From assembly GCF_001277255.1 (NCBI RefSeq), contig NZ_CP012264.1, positions 868,001 to 932,000 on the forward strand: a DNA stretch of 64,000 nt. The letters are read 5' to 3'. A program made the position numbers and the translations under genes. A model generated the notes under the pieces. The model did no database searches, was not told the DNA's origin, and saw only the letters and a list, made by a program, of their open reading frames with translations. Below, one piece after another: positions 18,486-28,074 of the stretch (the first letter of the stretch is position 1; each line of letters starts with the position of its first letter). Origin of the DNA: Cronobacter condimenti 1330. GTDB lineage: Bacteria; Pseudomonadota; Gammaproteobacteria; Enterobacterales; Enterobacteriaceae.

Positions 18486-19244
18486 ATGTTGTCTGTAAAC
18501 CTTCCATTAAGCGAAAACTTGCCCGCACATGGCGCGCGCCATGTTGCCATTATTATGGATGGCAATGGTCGCTGGGCGAAAAGACAAGGGAAAATCAGAG
18601 CCTTTGGTCATAAGGCAGGGGCGAAGTCAGTTCGCCGCGCGGTCTCTTTCGCTGCAAACAATGGTATCGAGGCACTGACGCTTTACGCATTCAGCAGCGA
18701 GAACTGGAACCGCCCCGCTCAGGAAGTCAGCGCGCTGATGGAGTTATTTGTCTGGGCGCTCGACAGCGAAGTCAAAAGCCTGCATCGCCACAATGTGCGC
18801 CTGCGGGTTATCGGTGATATCAGCCGCTTCAACACCCGTTTACAGGATCGCATCCATAAAGCCGAAGCGTTAACCAGCCAAAATAGCGGGTTGACGCTGA
18901 ATATCGCCGCGAATTATGGCGGACGTTGGGATATTATTCAGGGAGTGCAGCAATTAGCTGCGCAGGTTCAGGAAGGTTTGTTGCGTCCTGACCAGATTGA
19001 TGAAGAGATGCTCAGTAAGCAGATCTGCATGAATGAGTTGGCTCCCGTAGATTTAGTGATTAGGACAGGGGGAGAACATCGCATCAGTAATTTCCTGCTG
19101 TGGCAAATTGCCTATGCAGAACTCTATTTTACCGATGTTCTCTGGCCTGATTTTGATGAACAAGACTTTGAAGGTGCGCTAAATGCCTTTGCCAACCGGG
19201 AACGCCGGTTCGGCGGCACGGCACCTGGCGGCATCGATGCCTGA
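18486..19244 (+). CDS. uppS: (2E,6E)-farnesyl-diphosphate-specific undecaprenyl diphosphate synthase
   Basis: UppS (IspU) adds eight isopentenyl units in cis to farnesyl diphosphate, giving the C55 carrier for peptidoglycan, O-antigen and teichoic-type polymers. The 252-residue protein shows the cis-prenyltransferase motifs: MDGNGRWAKRQGK with catalytic Asp25, FSSENWNRP, and RTGGEHRISNFLLWQ. It is followed 12 bp later by cdsA, the two forming the start of the uppS-cdsA-rseP-bamA cluster. Confidence 0.97.
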   Translation: MLSVNLPLSENLPAHGARHVAIIMDGNGRWAKRQGKIRAFGHKAGAKSVRRAVSFAANNGIEALTLYAFSSENWNRPAQEVSALMELFVWALDSEVKSLHRHNVRLRVIGDISRFNTRLQDRIHKAEALTSQNSGLTLNIAANYGGRWDIIQGVQQLAAQVQEGLLRPDQIDEEMLSKQICMNELAPVDLVIRTGGEHRISNFLLWQIAYAELYFTDVLWPDFDEQDFEGALNAFANRERRFGGTAPGGIDA

Positions 19245-19256
19245 TGGGGGTAGCTT

Positions 19257-20114
19257 TTGCTGAAGTATCGCCTGATTTCTGCGTTTGTTTTAATACCGGT
19301 TGTTATCGCCGCGCTGTTTTTGTTGCCGCGGATGGGGTTCGCTATCGCCACGCTGGTCGTCTGTGTGCTGGCCGCATGGGAGTGGGGGCAACTAAGCGGT
19401 TTCGCTTCCCGATCTCAACGGGTGTGGCTGGCGCTACTTTGCGGGCTGCTTCTGGCGCTGATGCTCTTTCTTCTGCCGGTTTACCAGGCGCCAACTAACG
19501 TTCCGCTTGTTGAAGGTGCGCTTTGGGCGTCCCTTGGTTGGTGGGTTGTCGCGCTGCTGCTGGTGCTTTTCTATCCAAATTCGGCCACATTCTGGCGACA
19601 CTCTAAAGCGCTGCGCCTGGTGTTTGGCCTGTTGACGATTGTGCCGTTTTTCTGGGGCATGGTGGCGTTACGCGCCTGGCATTATGACGCGAATCATTAT
19701 AGCGGTGCGCTGTGGCTGCTGTATGTGATGTTCCTGGTCTGGGGAGCTGATTCTGGCGCATATGTGTTTGGCAAAATGTTTGGCAAGCATAAACTCGCGC
19801 CAAAAGTCTCTCCGGGGAAAACCTGGCAGGGCTTTTTTGGCGGGTTGTTTACAGCGGCGGTTATCTCCTGGATTTACGGCACGTGGGCGGATCTTAACGT
19901 CCCGCCTGCGGCGCTGCTGACCTGTTCTATTGTCGCCACGTTGGCTTCTGTGCTGGGTGATTTGACGGAAAGCATGTTCAAGCGTGAAGCGGGCATTAAA
20001 GACAGTGGTCACCTTATCCCCGGACACGGTGGTATTCTCGATCGTATCGACAGTCTGACTGCGGCGGTGCCCGTTTTTGCCTGCCTGCTGCTGTTGGTCT
20101 TCAGGACGATTTAA
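19257..20114 (+). CDS. cdsA: phosphatidate cytidylyltransferase
   Basis: CdsA makes CDP-diacylglycerol from CTP and phosphatidic acid, the branch point of all membrane phospholipids. The 285-residue product is a polytopic inner-membrane protein with the family signature near the C-terminus (SMFKREAGIKDSGHLIPGH, then GGILDRIDS). The start is a TTG at 19257, which gives MLKYRLISAF as in E. coli. It begins 12 bp after uppS and ends 11 bp before rseP. Confidence 0.96.
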   Translation: MLKYRLISAFVLIPVVIAALFLLPRMGFAIATLVVCVLAAWEWGQLSGFASRSQRVWLALLCGLLLALMLFLLPVYQAPTNVPLVEGALWASLGWWVVALLLVLFYPNSATFWRHSKALRLVFGLLTIVPFFWGMVALRAWHYDANHYSGALWLLYVMFLVWGADSGAYVFGKMFGKHKLAPKVSPGKTWQGFFGGLFTAAVISWIYGTWADLNVPPAALLTCSIVATLASVLGDLTESMFKREAGIKDSGHLIPGHGGILDRIDSLTAAVPVFACLLLLVFRTI

Positions 20115-20125
20115 CGGAATAAATT

Positions 20126-21478
20126 ATGTTGAGCATACTCTGGAATCTGGCGGCGTTTATCATCGCATTGGGCGTTCTTATCACCGTGCATGAGTTCGGC
20201 CATTTCTGGGTTGCCCGTAAAGCGGGAGTGCGCGTCGAGCGTTTCTCTGTCGGCTTTGGTAAAGCCCTCTGGCGGCGTACTGACCGCCATGGCACCGAAT
20301 ATGTCATCGCCCTAATCCCGCTTGGCGGTTATGTGAAAATGCTCGATGAGCGCGTAGAACCTGTCGCACCGGAACTGCGCCACGAAGCTTTCAACAATAA
20401 AACCGTTGCGCAACGCGCCGCGATTATCGCAGCCGGCCCCGTTGCTAATTTCCTCTTCGCTATTTTCGCTTACTGGCTCGTTTTCATGATGGGCGTGCCA
20501 GGTATCAAACCGGTAATTGGTGAAATAACACCCAACTCCATCGCGGCACAGGCACAAATCGCACCTGGCACGGAACTAAAAGCGGTAGATGGCATCGAAA
20601 CGCCAGACTGGGATGCTGTGCGCCTTGCGCTCATCGCCCGTATCGGCGAAGAAAATGTAACGCTAAGCATTGCCGCGCCGGGTGATACCGCTTCGACCGA
20701 TAAAGTGCTCGATCTGCGACAGTGGCAGTTCGAACCCGATAAAGAAGATCCGGTGGCGTCGCTCGGTATTCGGCCATTTGGGCCGAAGATTGAACCTGTC
20801 CTTGCGCAGGTTCAGCCGCAGTCGGCAGCCAGTAAAGCGGGTTTGCAAGCCGGAGACAGGATCGTTAAAGTCGATGGGCAACCGCTGCGTGAGTGGTCAG
20901 CCTTTGTGACGATAGTGCAGGATAATCCGGCGCGTCCGCTCGCAATCGACGTAGAAAGACAGGGTAGCCCCTTGTCTTTGACGCTGATACCGGATACAAA
21001 ACCCGGTAAAGAAAAGGCGGAAGGGTTTGCAGGCGTGGTGCCGAAAATTGCGCCGCTGCCCGATGAGTACAAAACTGTGCGCCAGTATGGGCCGTTCAAT
21101 GCCATCACAGAAGCTACGACAAAAACGTGGCAACTGATGAAGCTTACGGTCAGCATGCTGGGAAAATTACTGACCGGCGACGTTAAACTGAACAACCTCA
21201 GTGGGCCAATCTCGATTGCCCAGGGCGCAGGGATGTCTGCGGAGTTCGGGTTGATTTATTACCTGATGTTTCTGGCGCTGATAAGCGTGAACTTGGGGAT
21301 TATCAATCTGTTCCCGTTACCCGTACTTGACGGGGGACATTTGCTGTTTCTGGCGATTGAGAAGCTTAAAGGCGGGCCGGTTTCCGAGCGAGTTCAAGAC
21401 TTTAGTTATCGCATTGGCTCAATTTTGCTGGTGCTGTTAATGGGGCTTGCACTTTTCAATGATTTCTCTCGGCTATAG
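20126..21478 (+). CDS. rseP: site-2 zinc metalloprotease RseP
   Basis: RseP performs the second, intramembrane cut of the anti-sigma factor RseA, releasing SigmaE. It also clears remnant signal peptides. The 450-residue protein has the zinc motif HEFGH (22-26) in the first membrane segment, two tandem PDZ domains in the periplasmic middle part, and the third metal ligand in LPVLDGGH near the C-terminus. Its location directly before bamA ties the SigmaE pathway to outer-membrane assembly, and degP upstream is a SigmaE target. Confidence 0.97.
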   Translation: MLSILWNLAAFIIALGVLITVHEFGHFWVARKAGVRVERFSVGFGKALWRRTDRHGTEYVIALIPLGGYVKMLDERVEPVAPELRHEAFNNKTVAQRAAIIAAGPVANFLFAIFAYWLVFMMGVPGIKPVIGEITPNSIAAQAQIAPGTELKAVDGIETPDWDAVRLALIARIGEENVTLSIAAPGDTASTDKVLDLRQWQFEPDKEDPVASLGIRPFGPKIEPVLAQVQPQSAASKAGLQAGDRIVKVDGQPLREWSAFVTIVQDNPARPLAIDVERQGSPLSLTLIPDTKPGKEKAEGFAGVVPKIAPLPDEYKTVRQYGPFNAITEATTKTWQLMKLTVSMLGKLLTGDVKLNNLSGPISIAQGAGMSAEFGLIYYLMFLALISVNLGIINLFPLPVLDGGHLLFLAIEKLKGGPVSERVQDFSYRIGSILLVLLMGLALFNDFSRL

Positions 21479-21508
21479 AGAGCAGGTTAGGAAGAACGCA
21501 TAACAACG

Positions 21509-23923
21509 ATGGCGATGAAAAAGTTGCTCATAGCGTCGCTGCTGTTTAGCAGCGCCACCGTATACGGTGCAGACGGGTTCGTAGTGAAGGACATTCATTT
21601 CGAAGGCCTGCAGCGAGTCGCCGTTGGTGCGGCCCTCCTCAGCATGCCGGTTCGCGTCGGCGATACGGTCAATGACGAGGATATCAGTAATACTATCCGT
21701 GCACTGTTTGCCTCTGGCAACTTCGAAGATGTTCGGGTACTGCGCGACGGCGATACGCTGCTCGTTCAGGTGAAAGAGCGCCCAACGATCGCCAGCATAA
21801 CTTTCTCCGGCAATAAGTCGGTGAAAGATGACATGCTTAAGCAGAATCTCGAAGCCTCTGGCGTGCGCGTCGGCGAATCGCTGGACCGTACCACGCTGTC
21901 TGATATCGAAAAAGGTCTCGAAGACTTCTACTACAGCGTAGGTAAATACAGTGCCAGCGTAAAAGCTGTGGTCACGCCGCTGCCGCGTAACCGTGTTGAC
22001 CTCAAACTGGTCTTCCAGGAAGGCGTTTCGGCGAAGATCCAGCAGATCAATATCGTCGGTAACCACGCTTTCAGCACCGAAGAGCTTATTTCCAACTTCC
22101 AGCTGCGCGACGAAGTGCCATGGTGGAACGTCGTTGGCGATCGCAAATACCAGAAGCAGAAACTTCAGGGCGATCTCGAAACGCTGCGTAGCTATTACCT
22201 CGATCGCGGTTATGCACGCTTTAATATCGATTCCACGCAGGTCAGCCTGACGCCGGACAAAAAAGGCATCTACGTTACGATTAACGTGACCGAAGGCGAG
22301 CAGTACAAGATTGCAGGCGTTGAAGTGAGCGGCAACCTGGCGGGTCATTCCGCTGAAATCGAGTCGTTGACCAAAATGCAGCCGGGCGAACTTTACAACG
22401 GCACGAAAGTGACCCGTATGGAAGACGACATTAAAAAGCTGCTTGGCCGTTACGGTTACGCTTATCCGCGCGTGCAGACGCAACCGGAAATCAACGATGC
22501 CGATAAGACCGTTAAGCTGCATGTCAATGTCGATTCTGGCAACCGTTTCTATGTCCGTAAGATCCGCTTTGAAGGTAACGATACTTCCAAAGACGCCGTC
22601 CTGCGTCGTGAAATGCGTCAGATGGAAGGCGCATGGCTCGGCAGCAATCTGGTTGATCAAGGTAAAGAGCGTCTCAATCGCCTCGGTTACTTCGAAACTG
22701 TGGATGTGGATACGCAGCGTGTTTCCGGAAGCCCGGATCAGGTTGATGTGGTCTACAAAGTTAAAGAGCGCAACACCGGTAGCTTTAACTTCGGCGTCGG
22801 TTACGGCACCGAAAGCGGCGTAAGCTTCCAGGTCGGCGTGCAGCAGGATAACTGGCTCGGTACCGGTTATTCGGTTGGCATTAACGGTACCAAAAACGAT
22901 TACCAAACCTATTCTGAGTTCTCCGTCACCAACCCGTATTTCACGGTAGATGGCGTCAGTCTCGGCGGGCGCATTTTCTATAACGACTTTAAAGCGGATG
23001 ATGCAGACCTCTCCTCTTACACCAACAAAAGCTATGGTGTGGATGGAACCCTGGGTTTCCCGATCAACGAATACAACACGCTGCGCCTCGGTTTAGGCTA
23101 CGTGCATAACGACCTGTCCAATATGGAACCGCAGGTGGCGATGTGGCGTTATCTGGATTCTTTAGGTCAGAGCGCTAAAACAACCTCAGATGACAACGGT
23201 TTCTCGGCGGATGACTTCACGCTGAACTACGGCTGGACCTACAACAATCTTGACCGTGGTTTCTTCCCGACCGCAGGCTCGCGTGTGAACCTGAATGGTA
23301 AAGTAACGATTCCGGGTTCCGATAACGAGTTCTACAAAGTAACGCTCGATACGGCGAGCTACCTGCCTATCGATGAAGATCACAAATGGGTGGTGCTGGG
23401 CCGTACACGTTGGGGTTACGGCGACGGCCTGAGCGGCAAAGAAATGCCGTTCTATGAGAACTTCTATGCGGGCGGTTCAAGTACCGTACGTGGCTTCCAG
23501 TCCAACAACATCGGTCCTAAAGCCGTTTATTACAGCGGTCCAGGTCTGGATAACTGTGACAAAGCAGCGGGTTCTTACTGCTCTTCCGACGATGCGGTGG
23601 GCGGCAACGCCATGGGTGTAGCAAGCCTTGAATTCATTACGCCAACGCCGTTCCTGAGCGAGAAATACGCGAACTCCGTTCGTACCTCGCTGTTCGTCGA
23701 TGCTGGTACTGTCTGGGATACTAACTGGAAGAACACCGCCGCCATGCGTGCGGCGGGCGTGCCGGATTATAGCGATCCGAGCAACATCCGTATGTCTGCG
23801 GGTATCGCGTTACAATGGATGTCTCCGCTTGGGCCGTTGGTGTTCTCGTATGCCCAGCCGTTCAAGAAATATGAAGGGGACGAAGCGGAACAGTTCCAGT
23901 TCAATATTGGCAAGACCTGGTAA
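21509..23923 (+). CDS. bamA: outer-membrane protein assembly factor BamA
   Basis: BamA is the Omp85 core of the BAM complex, which inserts beta-barrel proteins into the outer membrane. The 804-residue precursor has a 20-residue signal peptide (cut before ADGFVV), five POTRA domains (about residues 21-420) and a C-terminal 16-strand barrel. The barrel loop carries the conserved VRGF motif (in STVRGFQSN). The last residues, QFNIGKTW, end in the aromatic residue of a beta-signal. E. coli BamA is 810 residues; the small difference lies in barrel loops. skp follows 122 bp later. Confidence 0.97.
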   Translation: MAMKKLLIASLLFSSATVYGADGFVVKDIHFEGLQRVAVGAALLSMPVRVGDTVNDEDISNTIRALFASGNFEDVRVLRDGDTLLVQVKERPTIASITFSGNKSVKDDMLKQNLEASGVRVGESLDRTTLSDIEKGLEDFYYSVGKYSASVKAVVTPLPRNRVDLKLVFQEGVSAKIQQINIVGNHAFSTEELISNFQLRDEVPWWNVVGDRKYQKQKLQGDLETLRSYYLDRGYARFNIDSTQVSLTPDKKGIYVTINVTEGEQYKIAGVEVSGNLAGHSAEIESLTKMQPGELYNGTKVTRMEDDIKKLLGRYGYAYPRVQTQPEINDADKTVKLHVNVDSGNRFYVRKIRFEGNDTSKDAVLRREMRQMEGAWLGSNLVDQGKERLNRLGYFETVDVDTQRVSGSPDQVDVVYKVKERNTGSFNFGVGYGTESGVSFQVGVQQDNWLGTGYSVGINGTKNDYQTYSEFSVTNPYFTVDGVSLGGRIFYNDFKADDADLSSYTNKSYGVDGTLGFPINEYNTLRLGLGYVHNDLSNMEPQVAMWRYLDSLGQSAKTTSDDNGFSADDFTLNYGWTYNNLDRGFFPTAGSRVNLNGKVTIPGSDNEFYKVTLDTASYLPIDEDHKWVVLGRTRWGYGDGLSGKEMPFYENFYAGGSSTVRGFQSNNIGPKAVYYSGPGLDNCDKAAGSYCSSDDAVGGNAMGVASLEFITPTPFLSEKYANSVRTSLFVDAGTVWDTNWKNTAAMRAAGVPDYSDPSNIRMSAGIALQWMSPLGPLVFSYAQPFKKYEGDEAEQFQFNIGKTW

Positions 23924-24045
23924 TGTTCGTTACAAGGGAATGCGTTTAGCAGTCGCGATGACTTTCGGTGCGTGTGCGTAACACGCACCCTGGCCACGCA
24001 AAGAATAGTGCCTTCGGGTACATATGGGATGGTAAGGAGTTTATT

Positions 24046-24540
24046 GTGAAAAAGTGGTTATTCGCTGCAGGTCTTGGCCTGGCAATGGCAGCATCAGCTC
24101 AGGCTGCTGACAAGATCGCTGTAGTTAACATGGGTAATCTGTTCCAGCAGGTTGCACAGAGCACTGGCGTTTCCAAAACGCTGGAAAATGAGTTCAAAGG
24201 CCGCGCCGGCGAACTGCAGCGCATGGAAACCGACCTGCAGTCCAAAATGCAGCGTCTGCAGCGTGACGGCTCTACCATGAAGGCGAGCGATCGCAGCAAA
24301 CTGGAGAAAGACGTGATGGCGGGTCGCCAGGAGTTCTCCAGCAAAGCGCAGCAGTTCGAACAGGATCGTGCGCGTCGTTCTAACGAAGAACGCGGCAAAC
24401 TGGTGACTCGCATTCAGAGCGCCGTGAAAAAAGTGGCTGCTGACCAGGATATCGATCTGGTCGTAGACGCCAATACTGTGGCTTACACCAGCAGCGATGT
24501 TAAAGACATCACTGCCGATGTGCTGAAACAGGTTAAATAA
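24046..24540 (+). CDS. skp: periplasmic chaperone Skp
   Basis: Skp (OmpH) is a trimeric jellyfish-shaped chaperone that carries unfolded outer-membrane proteins through the periplasm to BAM. The 164-residue precursor has a 20-residue signal peptide (cut after ASAQA), a short beta body and a long, charged alpha-hairpin (about residues 50-130) rich in Arg, Lys, Glu and Gln. I chose the GTG at 24046 because AAGGAG lies 6 nt upstream and it produces the signal peptide directly. An upstream ATG at 23968 would add 26 residues in front of it. Confidence 0.95.
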   Translation: MKKWLFAAGLGLAMAASAQAADKIAVVNMGNLFQQVAQSTGVSKTLENEFKGRAGELQRMETDLQSKMQRLQRDGSTMKASDRSKLEKDVMAGRQEFSSKAQQFEQDRARRSNEERGKLVTRIQSAVKKVAADQDIDLVVDANTVAYTSSDVKDITADVLKQVK

Positions 24541-24543
24541 GTA

Positions 24544-25569
24544 ATGCCTTCAATTCGACTGGCTGATTTAGCCCAGCAGTTGGATGCGGAGTTACACGGT
24601 GATGGCGATATTGCCATCACCGGCGTCGCTTCCATGCAGTCTGCACAACAAGGGCAAATCACGTTCATGGTAAACCCGCGTTATCGTGAACAACTGGCGC
24701 ACTGCCAGGCCTCTGCGGTTGTGATGACTGAGGCCGATCTTCCTTTCGTCAATAGCGCTGCGCTGGTAGTGAAGAATCCCTACCTGACTTACGCGCGTAT
24801 GGCTCAGATTCTTGATACCACGCCGCAACCTGCCACCAGCATTGCGCCGAGCGCAGTGATTGACTCTTCCGCGCGGCTTGGTAATAACGTGTCCGTCGGC
24901 GCTAACGCTGTGATTGAATCCGGCGTAGAGCTTGGGGACAACGTCGTTATCGGCCCTGGCTGTTTCGTGGGTAAAAACAGCAAACTTGGTGCCGGTACAC
25001 GTTTGTGGGCAAATGTCAGCATTTACCACGATATTCAGATTGGCGAAAATTGCCTGATTCAGTCCAGCACTGTGATTGGGGCAGATGGTTTCGGCTACGC
25101 TAACGATCGCGGCAATTGGGTTAAAATTCCACAGCTTGGCCGTGTCATTATCGGCGATCGCGTTGAGATTGGTGCCTGTACCACGATCGACCGCGGTGCG
25201 CTGGACGATACCATTATTGGCAATGGCGTGATCATTGATAACCAGTGCCAGATTGCACATAACGTCGTGATTGGCGACAATACGGCGGTCGCGGGTGGCG
25301 TTATCATGGCTGGTAGCCTGAAAATCGGTCGCTACTGCATGATTGGCGGCGCCAGCGTGATTAACGGCCATATGGAAATCTGCGATAAAGTAACGGTAAC
25401 AGGGATGGGGATGGTCATGCGTCCTATTACTGAACCTGGGGTCTACTCTTCAGGCATACCGCTGCAACCCAACAAAGTGTGGCGCAAAACGGCGGCGCTG
25501 GTGATGAATATTGATGAAATGAACAAACGCTTAAAAGCAGTTGAGCGTAAAGTCACTCAGCAAGACTAA
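24544..25569 (+). CDS. lpxD: UDP-3-O-(3-hydroxymyristoyl)glucosamine N-acyltransferase
   Basis: LpxD adds the second 3-hydroxymyristoyl chain in lipid A synthesis, using acyl-ACP. The 341-residue product has an N-terminal uridine-binding domain, a left-handed beta-helix of many hexapeptide repeats (for example IGANAV-type turns through the middle 200 residues) and a C-terminal helical tail ending KVTQQD. It starts 3 bp after skp, so the two are co-transcribed, and is followed by fabZ, lpxA and lpxB, all in the same pathway. Confidence 0.97.
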   Translation: MPSIRLADLAQQLDAELHGDGDIAITGVASMQSAQQGQITFMVNPRYREQLAHCQASAVVMTEADLPFVNSAALVVKNPYLTYARMAQILDTTPQPATSIAPSAVIDSSARLGNNVSVGANAVIESGVELGDNVVIGPGCFVGKNSKLGAGTRLWANVSIYHDIQIGENCLIQSSTVIGADGFGYANDRGNWVKIPQLGRVIIGDRVEIGACTTIDRGALDDTIIGNGVIIDNQCQIAHNVVIGDNTAVAGGVIMAGSLKIGRYCMIGGASVINGHMEICDKVTVTGMGMVMRPITEPGVYSSGIPLQPNKVWRKTAALVMNIDEMNKRLKAVERKVTQQD

Positions 25570-25684
25570 CTCGCCGGTAATAAAGCCTGCCCGCCAACAG
25601 AACCGCGGCCTGCATGCGATCCAGAATCGCCGCAGGCCGTGTTATTATTGCCCATTCAGTATATTTTTAGACAGGAAGAGTATT

Positions 25685-26140
25685 TTGACTACTGAAACTC
25701 ATACTCTGCACATTGAAGAGATTTTAGAGCTTCTGCCGCACCGTTATCCATTCCTGCTGGTGGATCGCGTGCTGGATTTTGAGGAAGGTCGTTTTCTACG
25801 CGCAGTTAAAAATGTCTCTGTAAACGAGCCTTTTTTCCAGGGTCACTTTCCTGGTAAACCCATTTTTCCGGGTGTGTTGATTTTAGAAGCCATGGCACAA
25901 GCCACCGGCATTCTGGCTTTCAAAAGCGTTGGCAAACTCGAGCCGGGTGAACTTTACTATTTTGCAGGCATTGATGAAGCGCGCTTTAAGCGCCCCGTCG
26001 TGCCAGGCGACCAGATGGTGATGGAAGTTACCTTTGAAAAAACGCGCCGTGGAGTGACTCGCTTCAAAGGCGTCGCGCTGGTTGATGGTAAAGTGGTGTG
26101 TGAAGCCACCATGATGTGTGCACGGAGCCGGGAGGCCTGA
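25685..26140 (+). CDS. fabZ: 3-hydroxyacyl-[acyl-carrier-protein] dehydratase FabZ
   Basis: FabZ dehydrates 3-hydroxyacyl-ACP in fatty-acid elongation. It competes with LpxA for 3-hydroxymyristoyl-ACP, which explains its place among lpx genes. The 151-residue hot-dog-fold protein has the catalytic His54 (GHFPGKP) and Glu68 (ILEAMAQ). The start is TTG at 25685, giving MTTETHTLHIEE as in E. coli, with AGGAAGAG upstream. Longer reading with an upstream ATG would run into lpxD and is not supported. It ends 3 bp before lpxA. Confidence 0.96.
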   Translation: MTTETHTLHIEEILELLPHRYPFLLVDRVLDFEEGRFLRAVKNVSVNEPFFQGHFPGKPIFPGVLILEAMAQATGILAFKSVGKLEPGELYYFAGIDEARFKRPVVPGDQMVMEVTFEKTRRGVTRFKGVALVDGKVVCEATMMCARSREA

Positions 26141-26143
26141 TAC

Positions 26144-26932
26144 GTGATTGATAAGACCGCCTTTATTCATCCCACCGCCATTGTGGAAGACGGTGCCGTT
26201 ATCGGCGCTAACGCCCACATTGGTCCGTTTTGTATTGTCGGCCCTCATGTCGAAATTGGTGAAGGTACCGTACTGAAATCGCATGTTGTCGTAAATGGTC
26301 ATACTAAAATTGGCCGCGATAACGAGATTTACCAGTTCGCCTCCATCGGCGAGGTCAACCAGGATCTAAAATATGCTGGTGAACCGACCCGCGTTGAGAT
26401 TGGCGATCGCAACCGCATTCGCGAAAGCGTCACCATTCATCGCGGCACAGAACAGGGTGGTGGTCTGACGAAGGTGGGCAGCGATAACCTGCTGATGATC
26501 AATGCGCATATCGCGCATGACTGCACAGTAGGCAGCCGCTGCATTCTTGCCAATAACGCTACGCTTGCCGGACACGTTTCTGTCGACGATTTCGCCATCA
26601 TTGGTGGAATGACCGCGGTGCACCAGTTCTGCATTATTGGTGCGCATGTGATGGTCGGCGGCTGCTCCGGCGTTGCGCAGGATGTCCCGCCATACGTGAT
26701 CGCGCAGGGCAACCACGCGACACCGTTTGGCGTGAACATTGAAGGGCTCAAGCGTCGCGGCTTCAGCAAAGAAGCGCTGCACGCTATCCGTAACGCTTAC
26801 AAGCTGCTTTACCGCAGCGGTAAGACACTGGACGAAGTGAAGCCGGAAATCGCAGAGATCGCCGCAAAGCATCCTGAAGTGCAGCCTTTCTACGATTTCT
26901 TCGCCCGTTCCACGCGTGGTCTGATTCGTTAA
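26144..26932 (+). CDS. lpxA: acyl-[ACP]-UDP-N-acetylglucosamine O-acyltransferase
   Basis: LpxA catalyses the first step of lipid A synthesis, transferring 3-hydroxymyristate to the 3-OH of UDP-GlcNAc. The 262-residue trimeric protein is a left-handed beta-helix with the catalytic His125 in AHIAHDCTVG and a C-terminal helical domain. The start is GTG at 26144, 3 bp after fabZ, with a GGAGG ribosome-binding site. Its TAA stop overlaps the lpxB ATG by one base (TAATG), so translation is coupled. Confidence 0.97.
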   Translation: MIDKTAFIHPTAIVEDGAVIGANAHIGPFCIVGPHVEIGEGTVLKSHVVVNGHTKIGRDNEIYQFASIGEVNQDLKYAGEPTRVEIGDRNRIRESVTIHRGTEQGGGLTKVGSDNLLMINAHIAHDCTVGSRCILANNATLAGHVSVDDFAIIGGMTAVHQFCIIGAHVMVGGCSGVAQDVPPYVIAQGNHATPFGVNIEGLKRRGFSKEALHAIRNAYKLLYRSGKTLDEVKPEIAEIAAKHPEVQPFYDFFARSTRGLIR

Positions 26933-28074
26933 TGACCCGTCCGCTTACGATTGCCCTGGTCGCCGGAGAAACCTCCGGCGATATTCTTGGTGCCGGTCTC
27001 ATCCGGGCGCTCAAGGCGCGCGTGCCGAACGCACGTTTTGTTGGCGTCGCCGGTCCGCGTATGCAGGCAGAAGGCTGCGAAGCCTGGTATGAGATGGAAG
27101 AGCTGGCGGTGATGGGAATTGTGGAAGTGCTGGGCCGCCTGCGCCGCCTCTTGCATATCCGCGCCGATCTCACGCAGCGCTTCACCGAGCTGAAGCCGGA
27201 TGTCTTTGTCGGTATCGACGCGCCGGATTTCAATATCACGCTTGAAGGCAACCTGAAACAGCAGGGCATTCGTACTATCCATTATGTCAGTCCCTCCGTC
27301 TGGGCCTGGCGCCAGAAACGCGTTTTCAAAATAGGCAGAGCTACTGATTTGGTACTCGCTTTTCTGCCTTTCGAAAAAGCGTTTTATGACAAATTTAGCG
27401 TTCCGTGTCGCTTTATCGGTCATACGATGGCAGACGCCATGCCGCTGGACCCTGATAAAAACGCGGCGCGAGACGTGCTGGGCATCGCGCATGAGGCCCG
27501 TTGTCTGGCCCTGTTGCCAGGCAGCCGCAGCGCGGAAGTTGAGATGCTGAGTGCGGATTTCCTGAAAACCGCGCAACGTCTTCGCGAACATTACCCTGAT
27601 CTTGAAATCGTCGTGCCGTTGGTCAATGCAAAGCGGCGCGAACAGTTCGAGCGCATCAAAGCAGAGGTCGCCCCGGAGCTGACCGCGCATCTGCTTGATG
27701 GCCACGCCCGCGAGGCGATGATCGCAAGCGATGCCGCGTTGCTTGCTTCCGGCACGGCCGCGCTCGAATGCATGCTGGCCAAATGTCCGATGGTGGTAGG
27801 TTATCGCATGAAGCCTTTCACCTTCTGGCTTGCGAAACGGCTGGTAAAAACTGAATTTGTGTCGCTGCCAAACCTGCTTGCCGGACGAGAACTGGTGAAA
27901 GAGCTACTGCAGGACGACTGCGAGCCGCAGAAACTCGCGGCCGCGCTCCTGCCGCTGCTGGCTGACGGCAAACAGAGCCATGAAATGCACGACACTTTCC
28001 GTAAACTGCATCAGCAGATCCGCTGCAATGCCGATGAACAGGCGGCGGACGCGGTGCTGGAACTGGCGCAATGA
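26932..28074 (+). CDS. lpxB: lipid-A-disaccharide synthase
   Basis: LpxB joins lipid X to UDP-2,3-diacylglucosamine, forming the beta-1,6 disaccharide of lipid A at the inner face of the membrane. The 380-residue GT19 glycosyltransferase begins with the conserved glycine-rich segment VAGETSGDILGAGLI, and SPSVWAW and LLPGSRSAEVE follow. It overlaps lpxA by one base at its start and rnhB by four bases (ATGA) at its end. Confidence 0.97.
   Translation: MTRPLTIALVAGETSGDILGAGLIRALKARVPNARFVGVAGPRMQAEGCEAWYEMEELAVMGIVEVLGRLRRLLHIRADLTQRFTELKPDVFVGIDAPDFNITLEGNLKQQGIRTIHYVSPSVWAWRQKRVFKIGRATDLVLAFLPFEKAFYDKFSVPCRFIGHTMADAMPLDPDKNAARDVLGIAHEARCLALLPGSRSAEVEMLSADFLKTAQRLREHYPDLEIVVPLVNAKRREQFERIKAEVAPELTAHLLDGHAREAMIASDAALLASGTAALECMLAKCPMVVGYRMKPFTFWLAKRLVKTEFVSLPNLLAGRELVKELLQDDCEPQKLAAALLPLLADGKQSHEMHDTFRKLHQQIRCNADEQAADAVLELAQ

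Noticed and set aside
21473..22906. 477-codon minus-strand open frame inside bamA
   Set aside because: It mirrors bamA codon usage, lacks a start signal and similarity, and bamA itself is intact.
23968..24045. Longer N-terminus for skp from an upstream ATG
   Set aside because: It would place 26 residues before the signal peptide and lacks a ribosome-binding site. GTG24046 has AAGGAG at the right distance.
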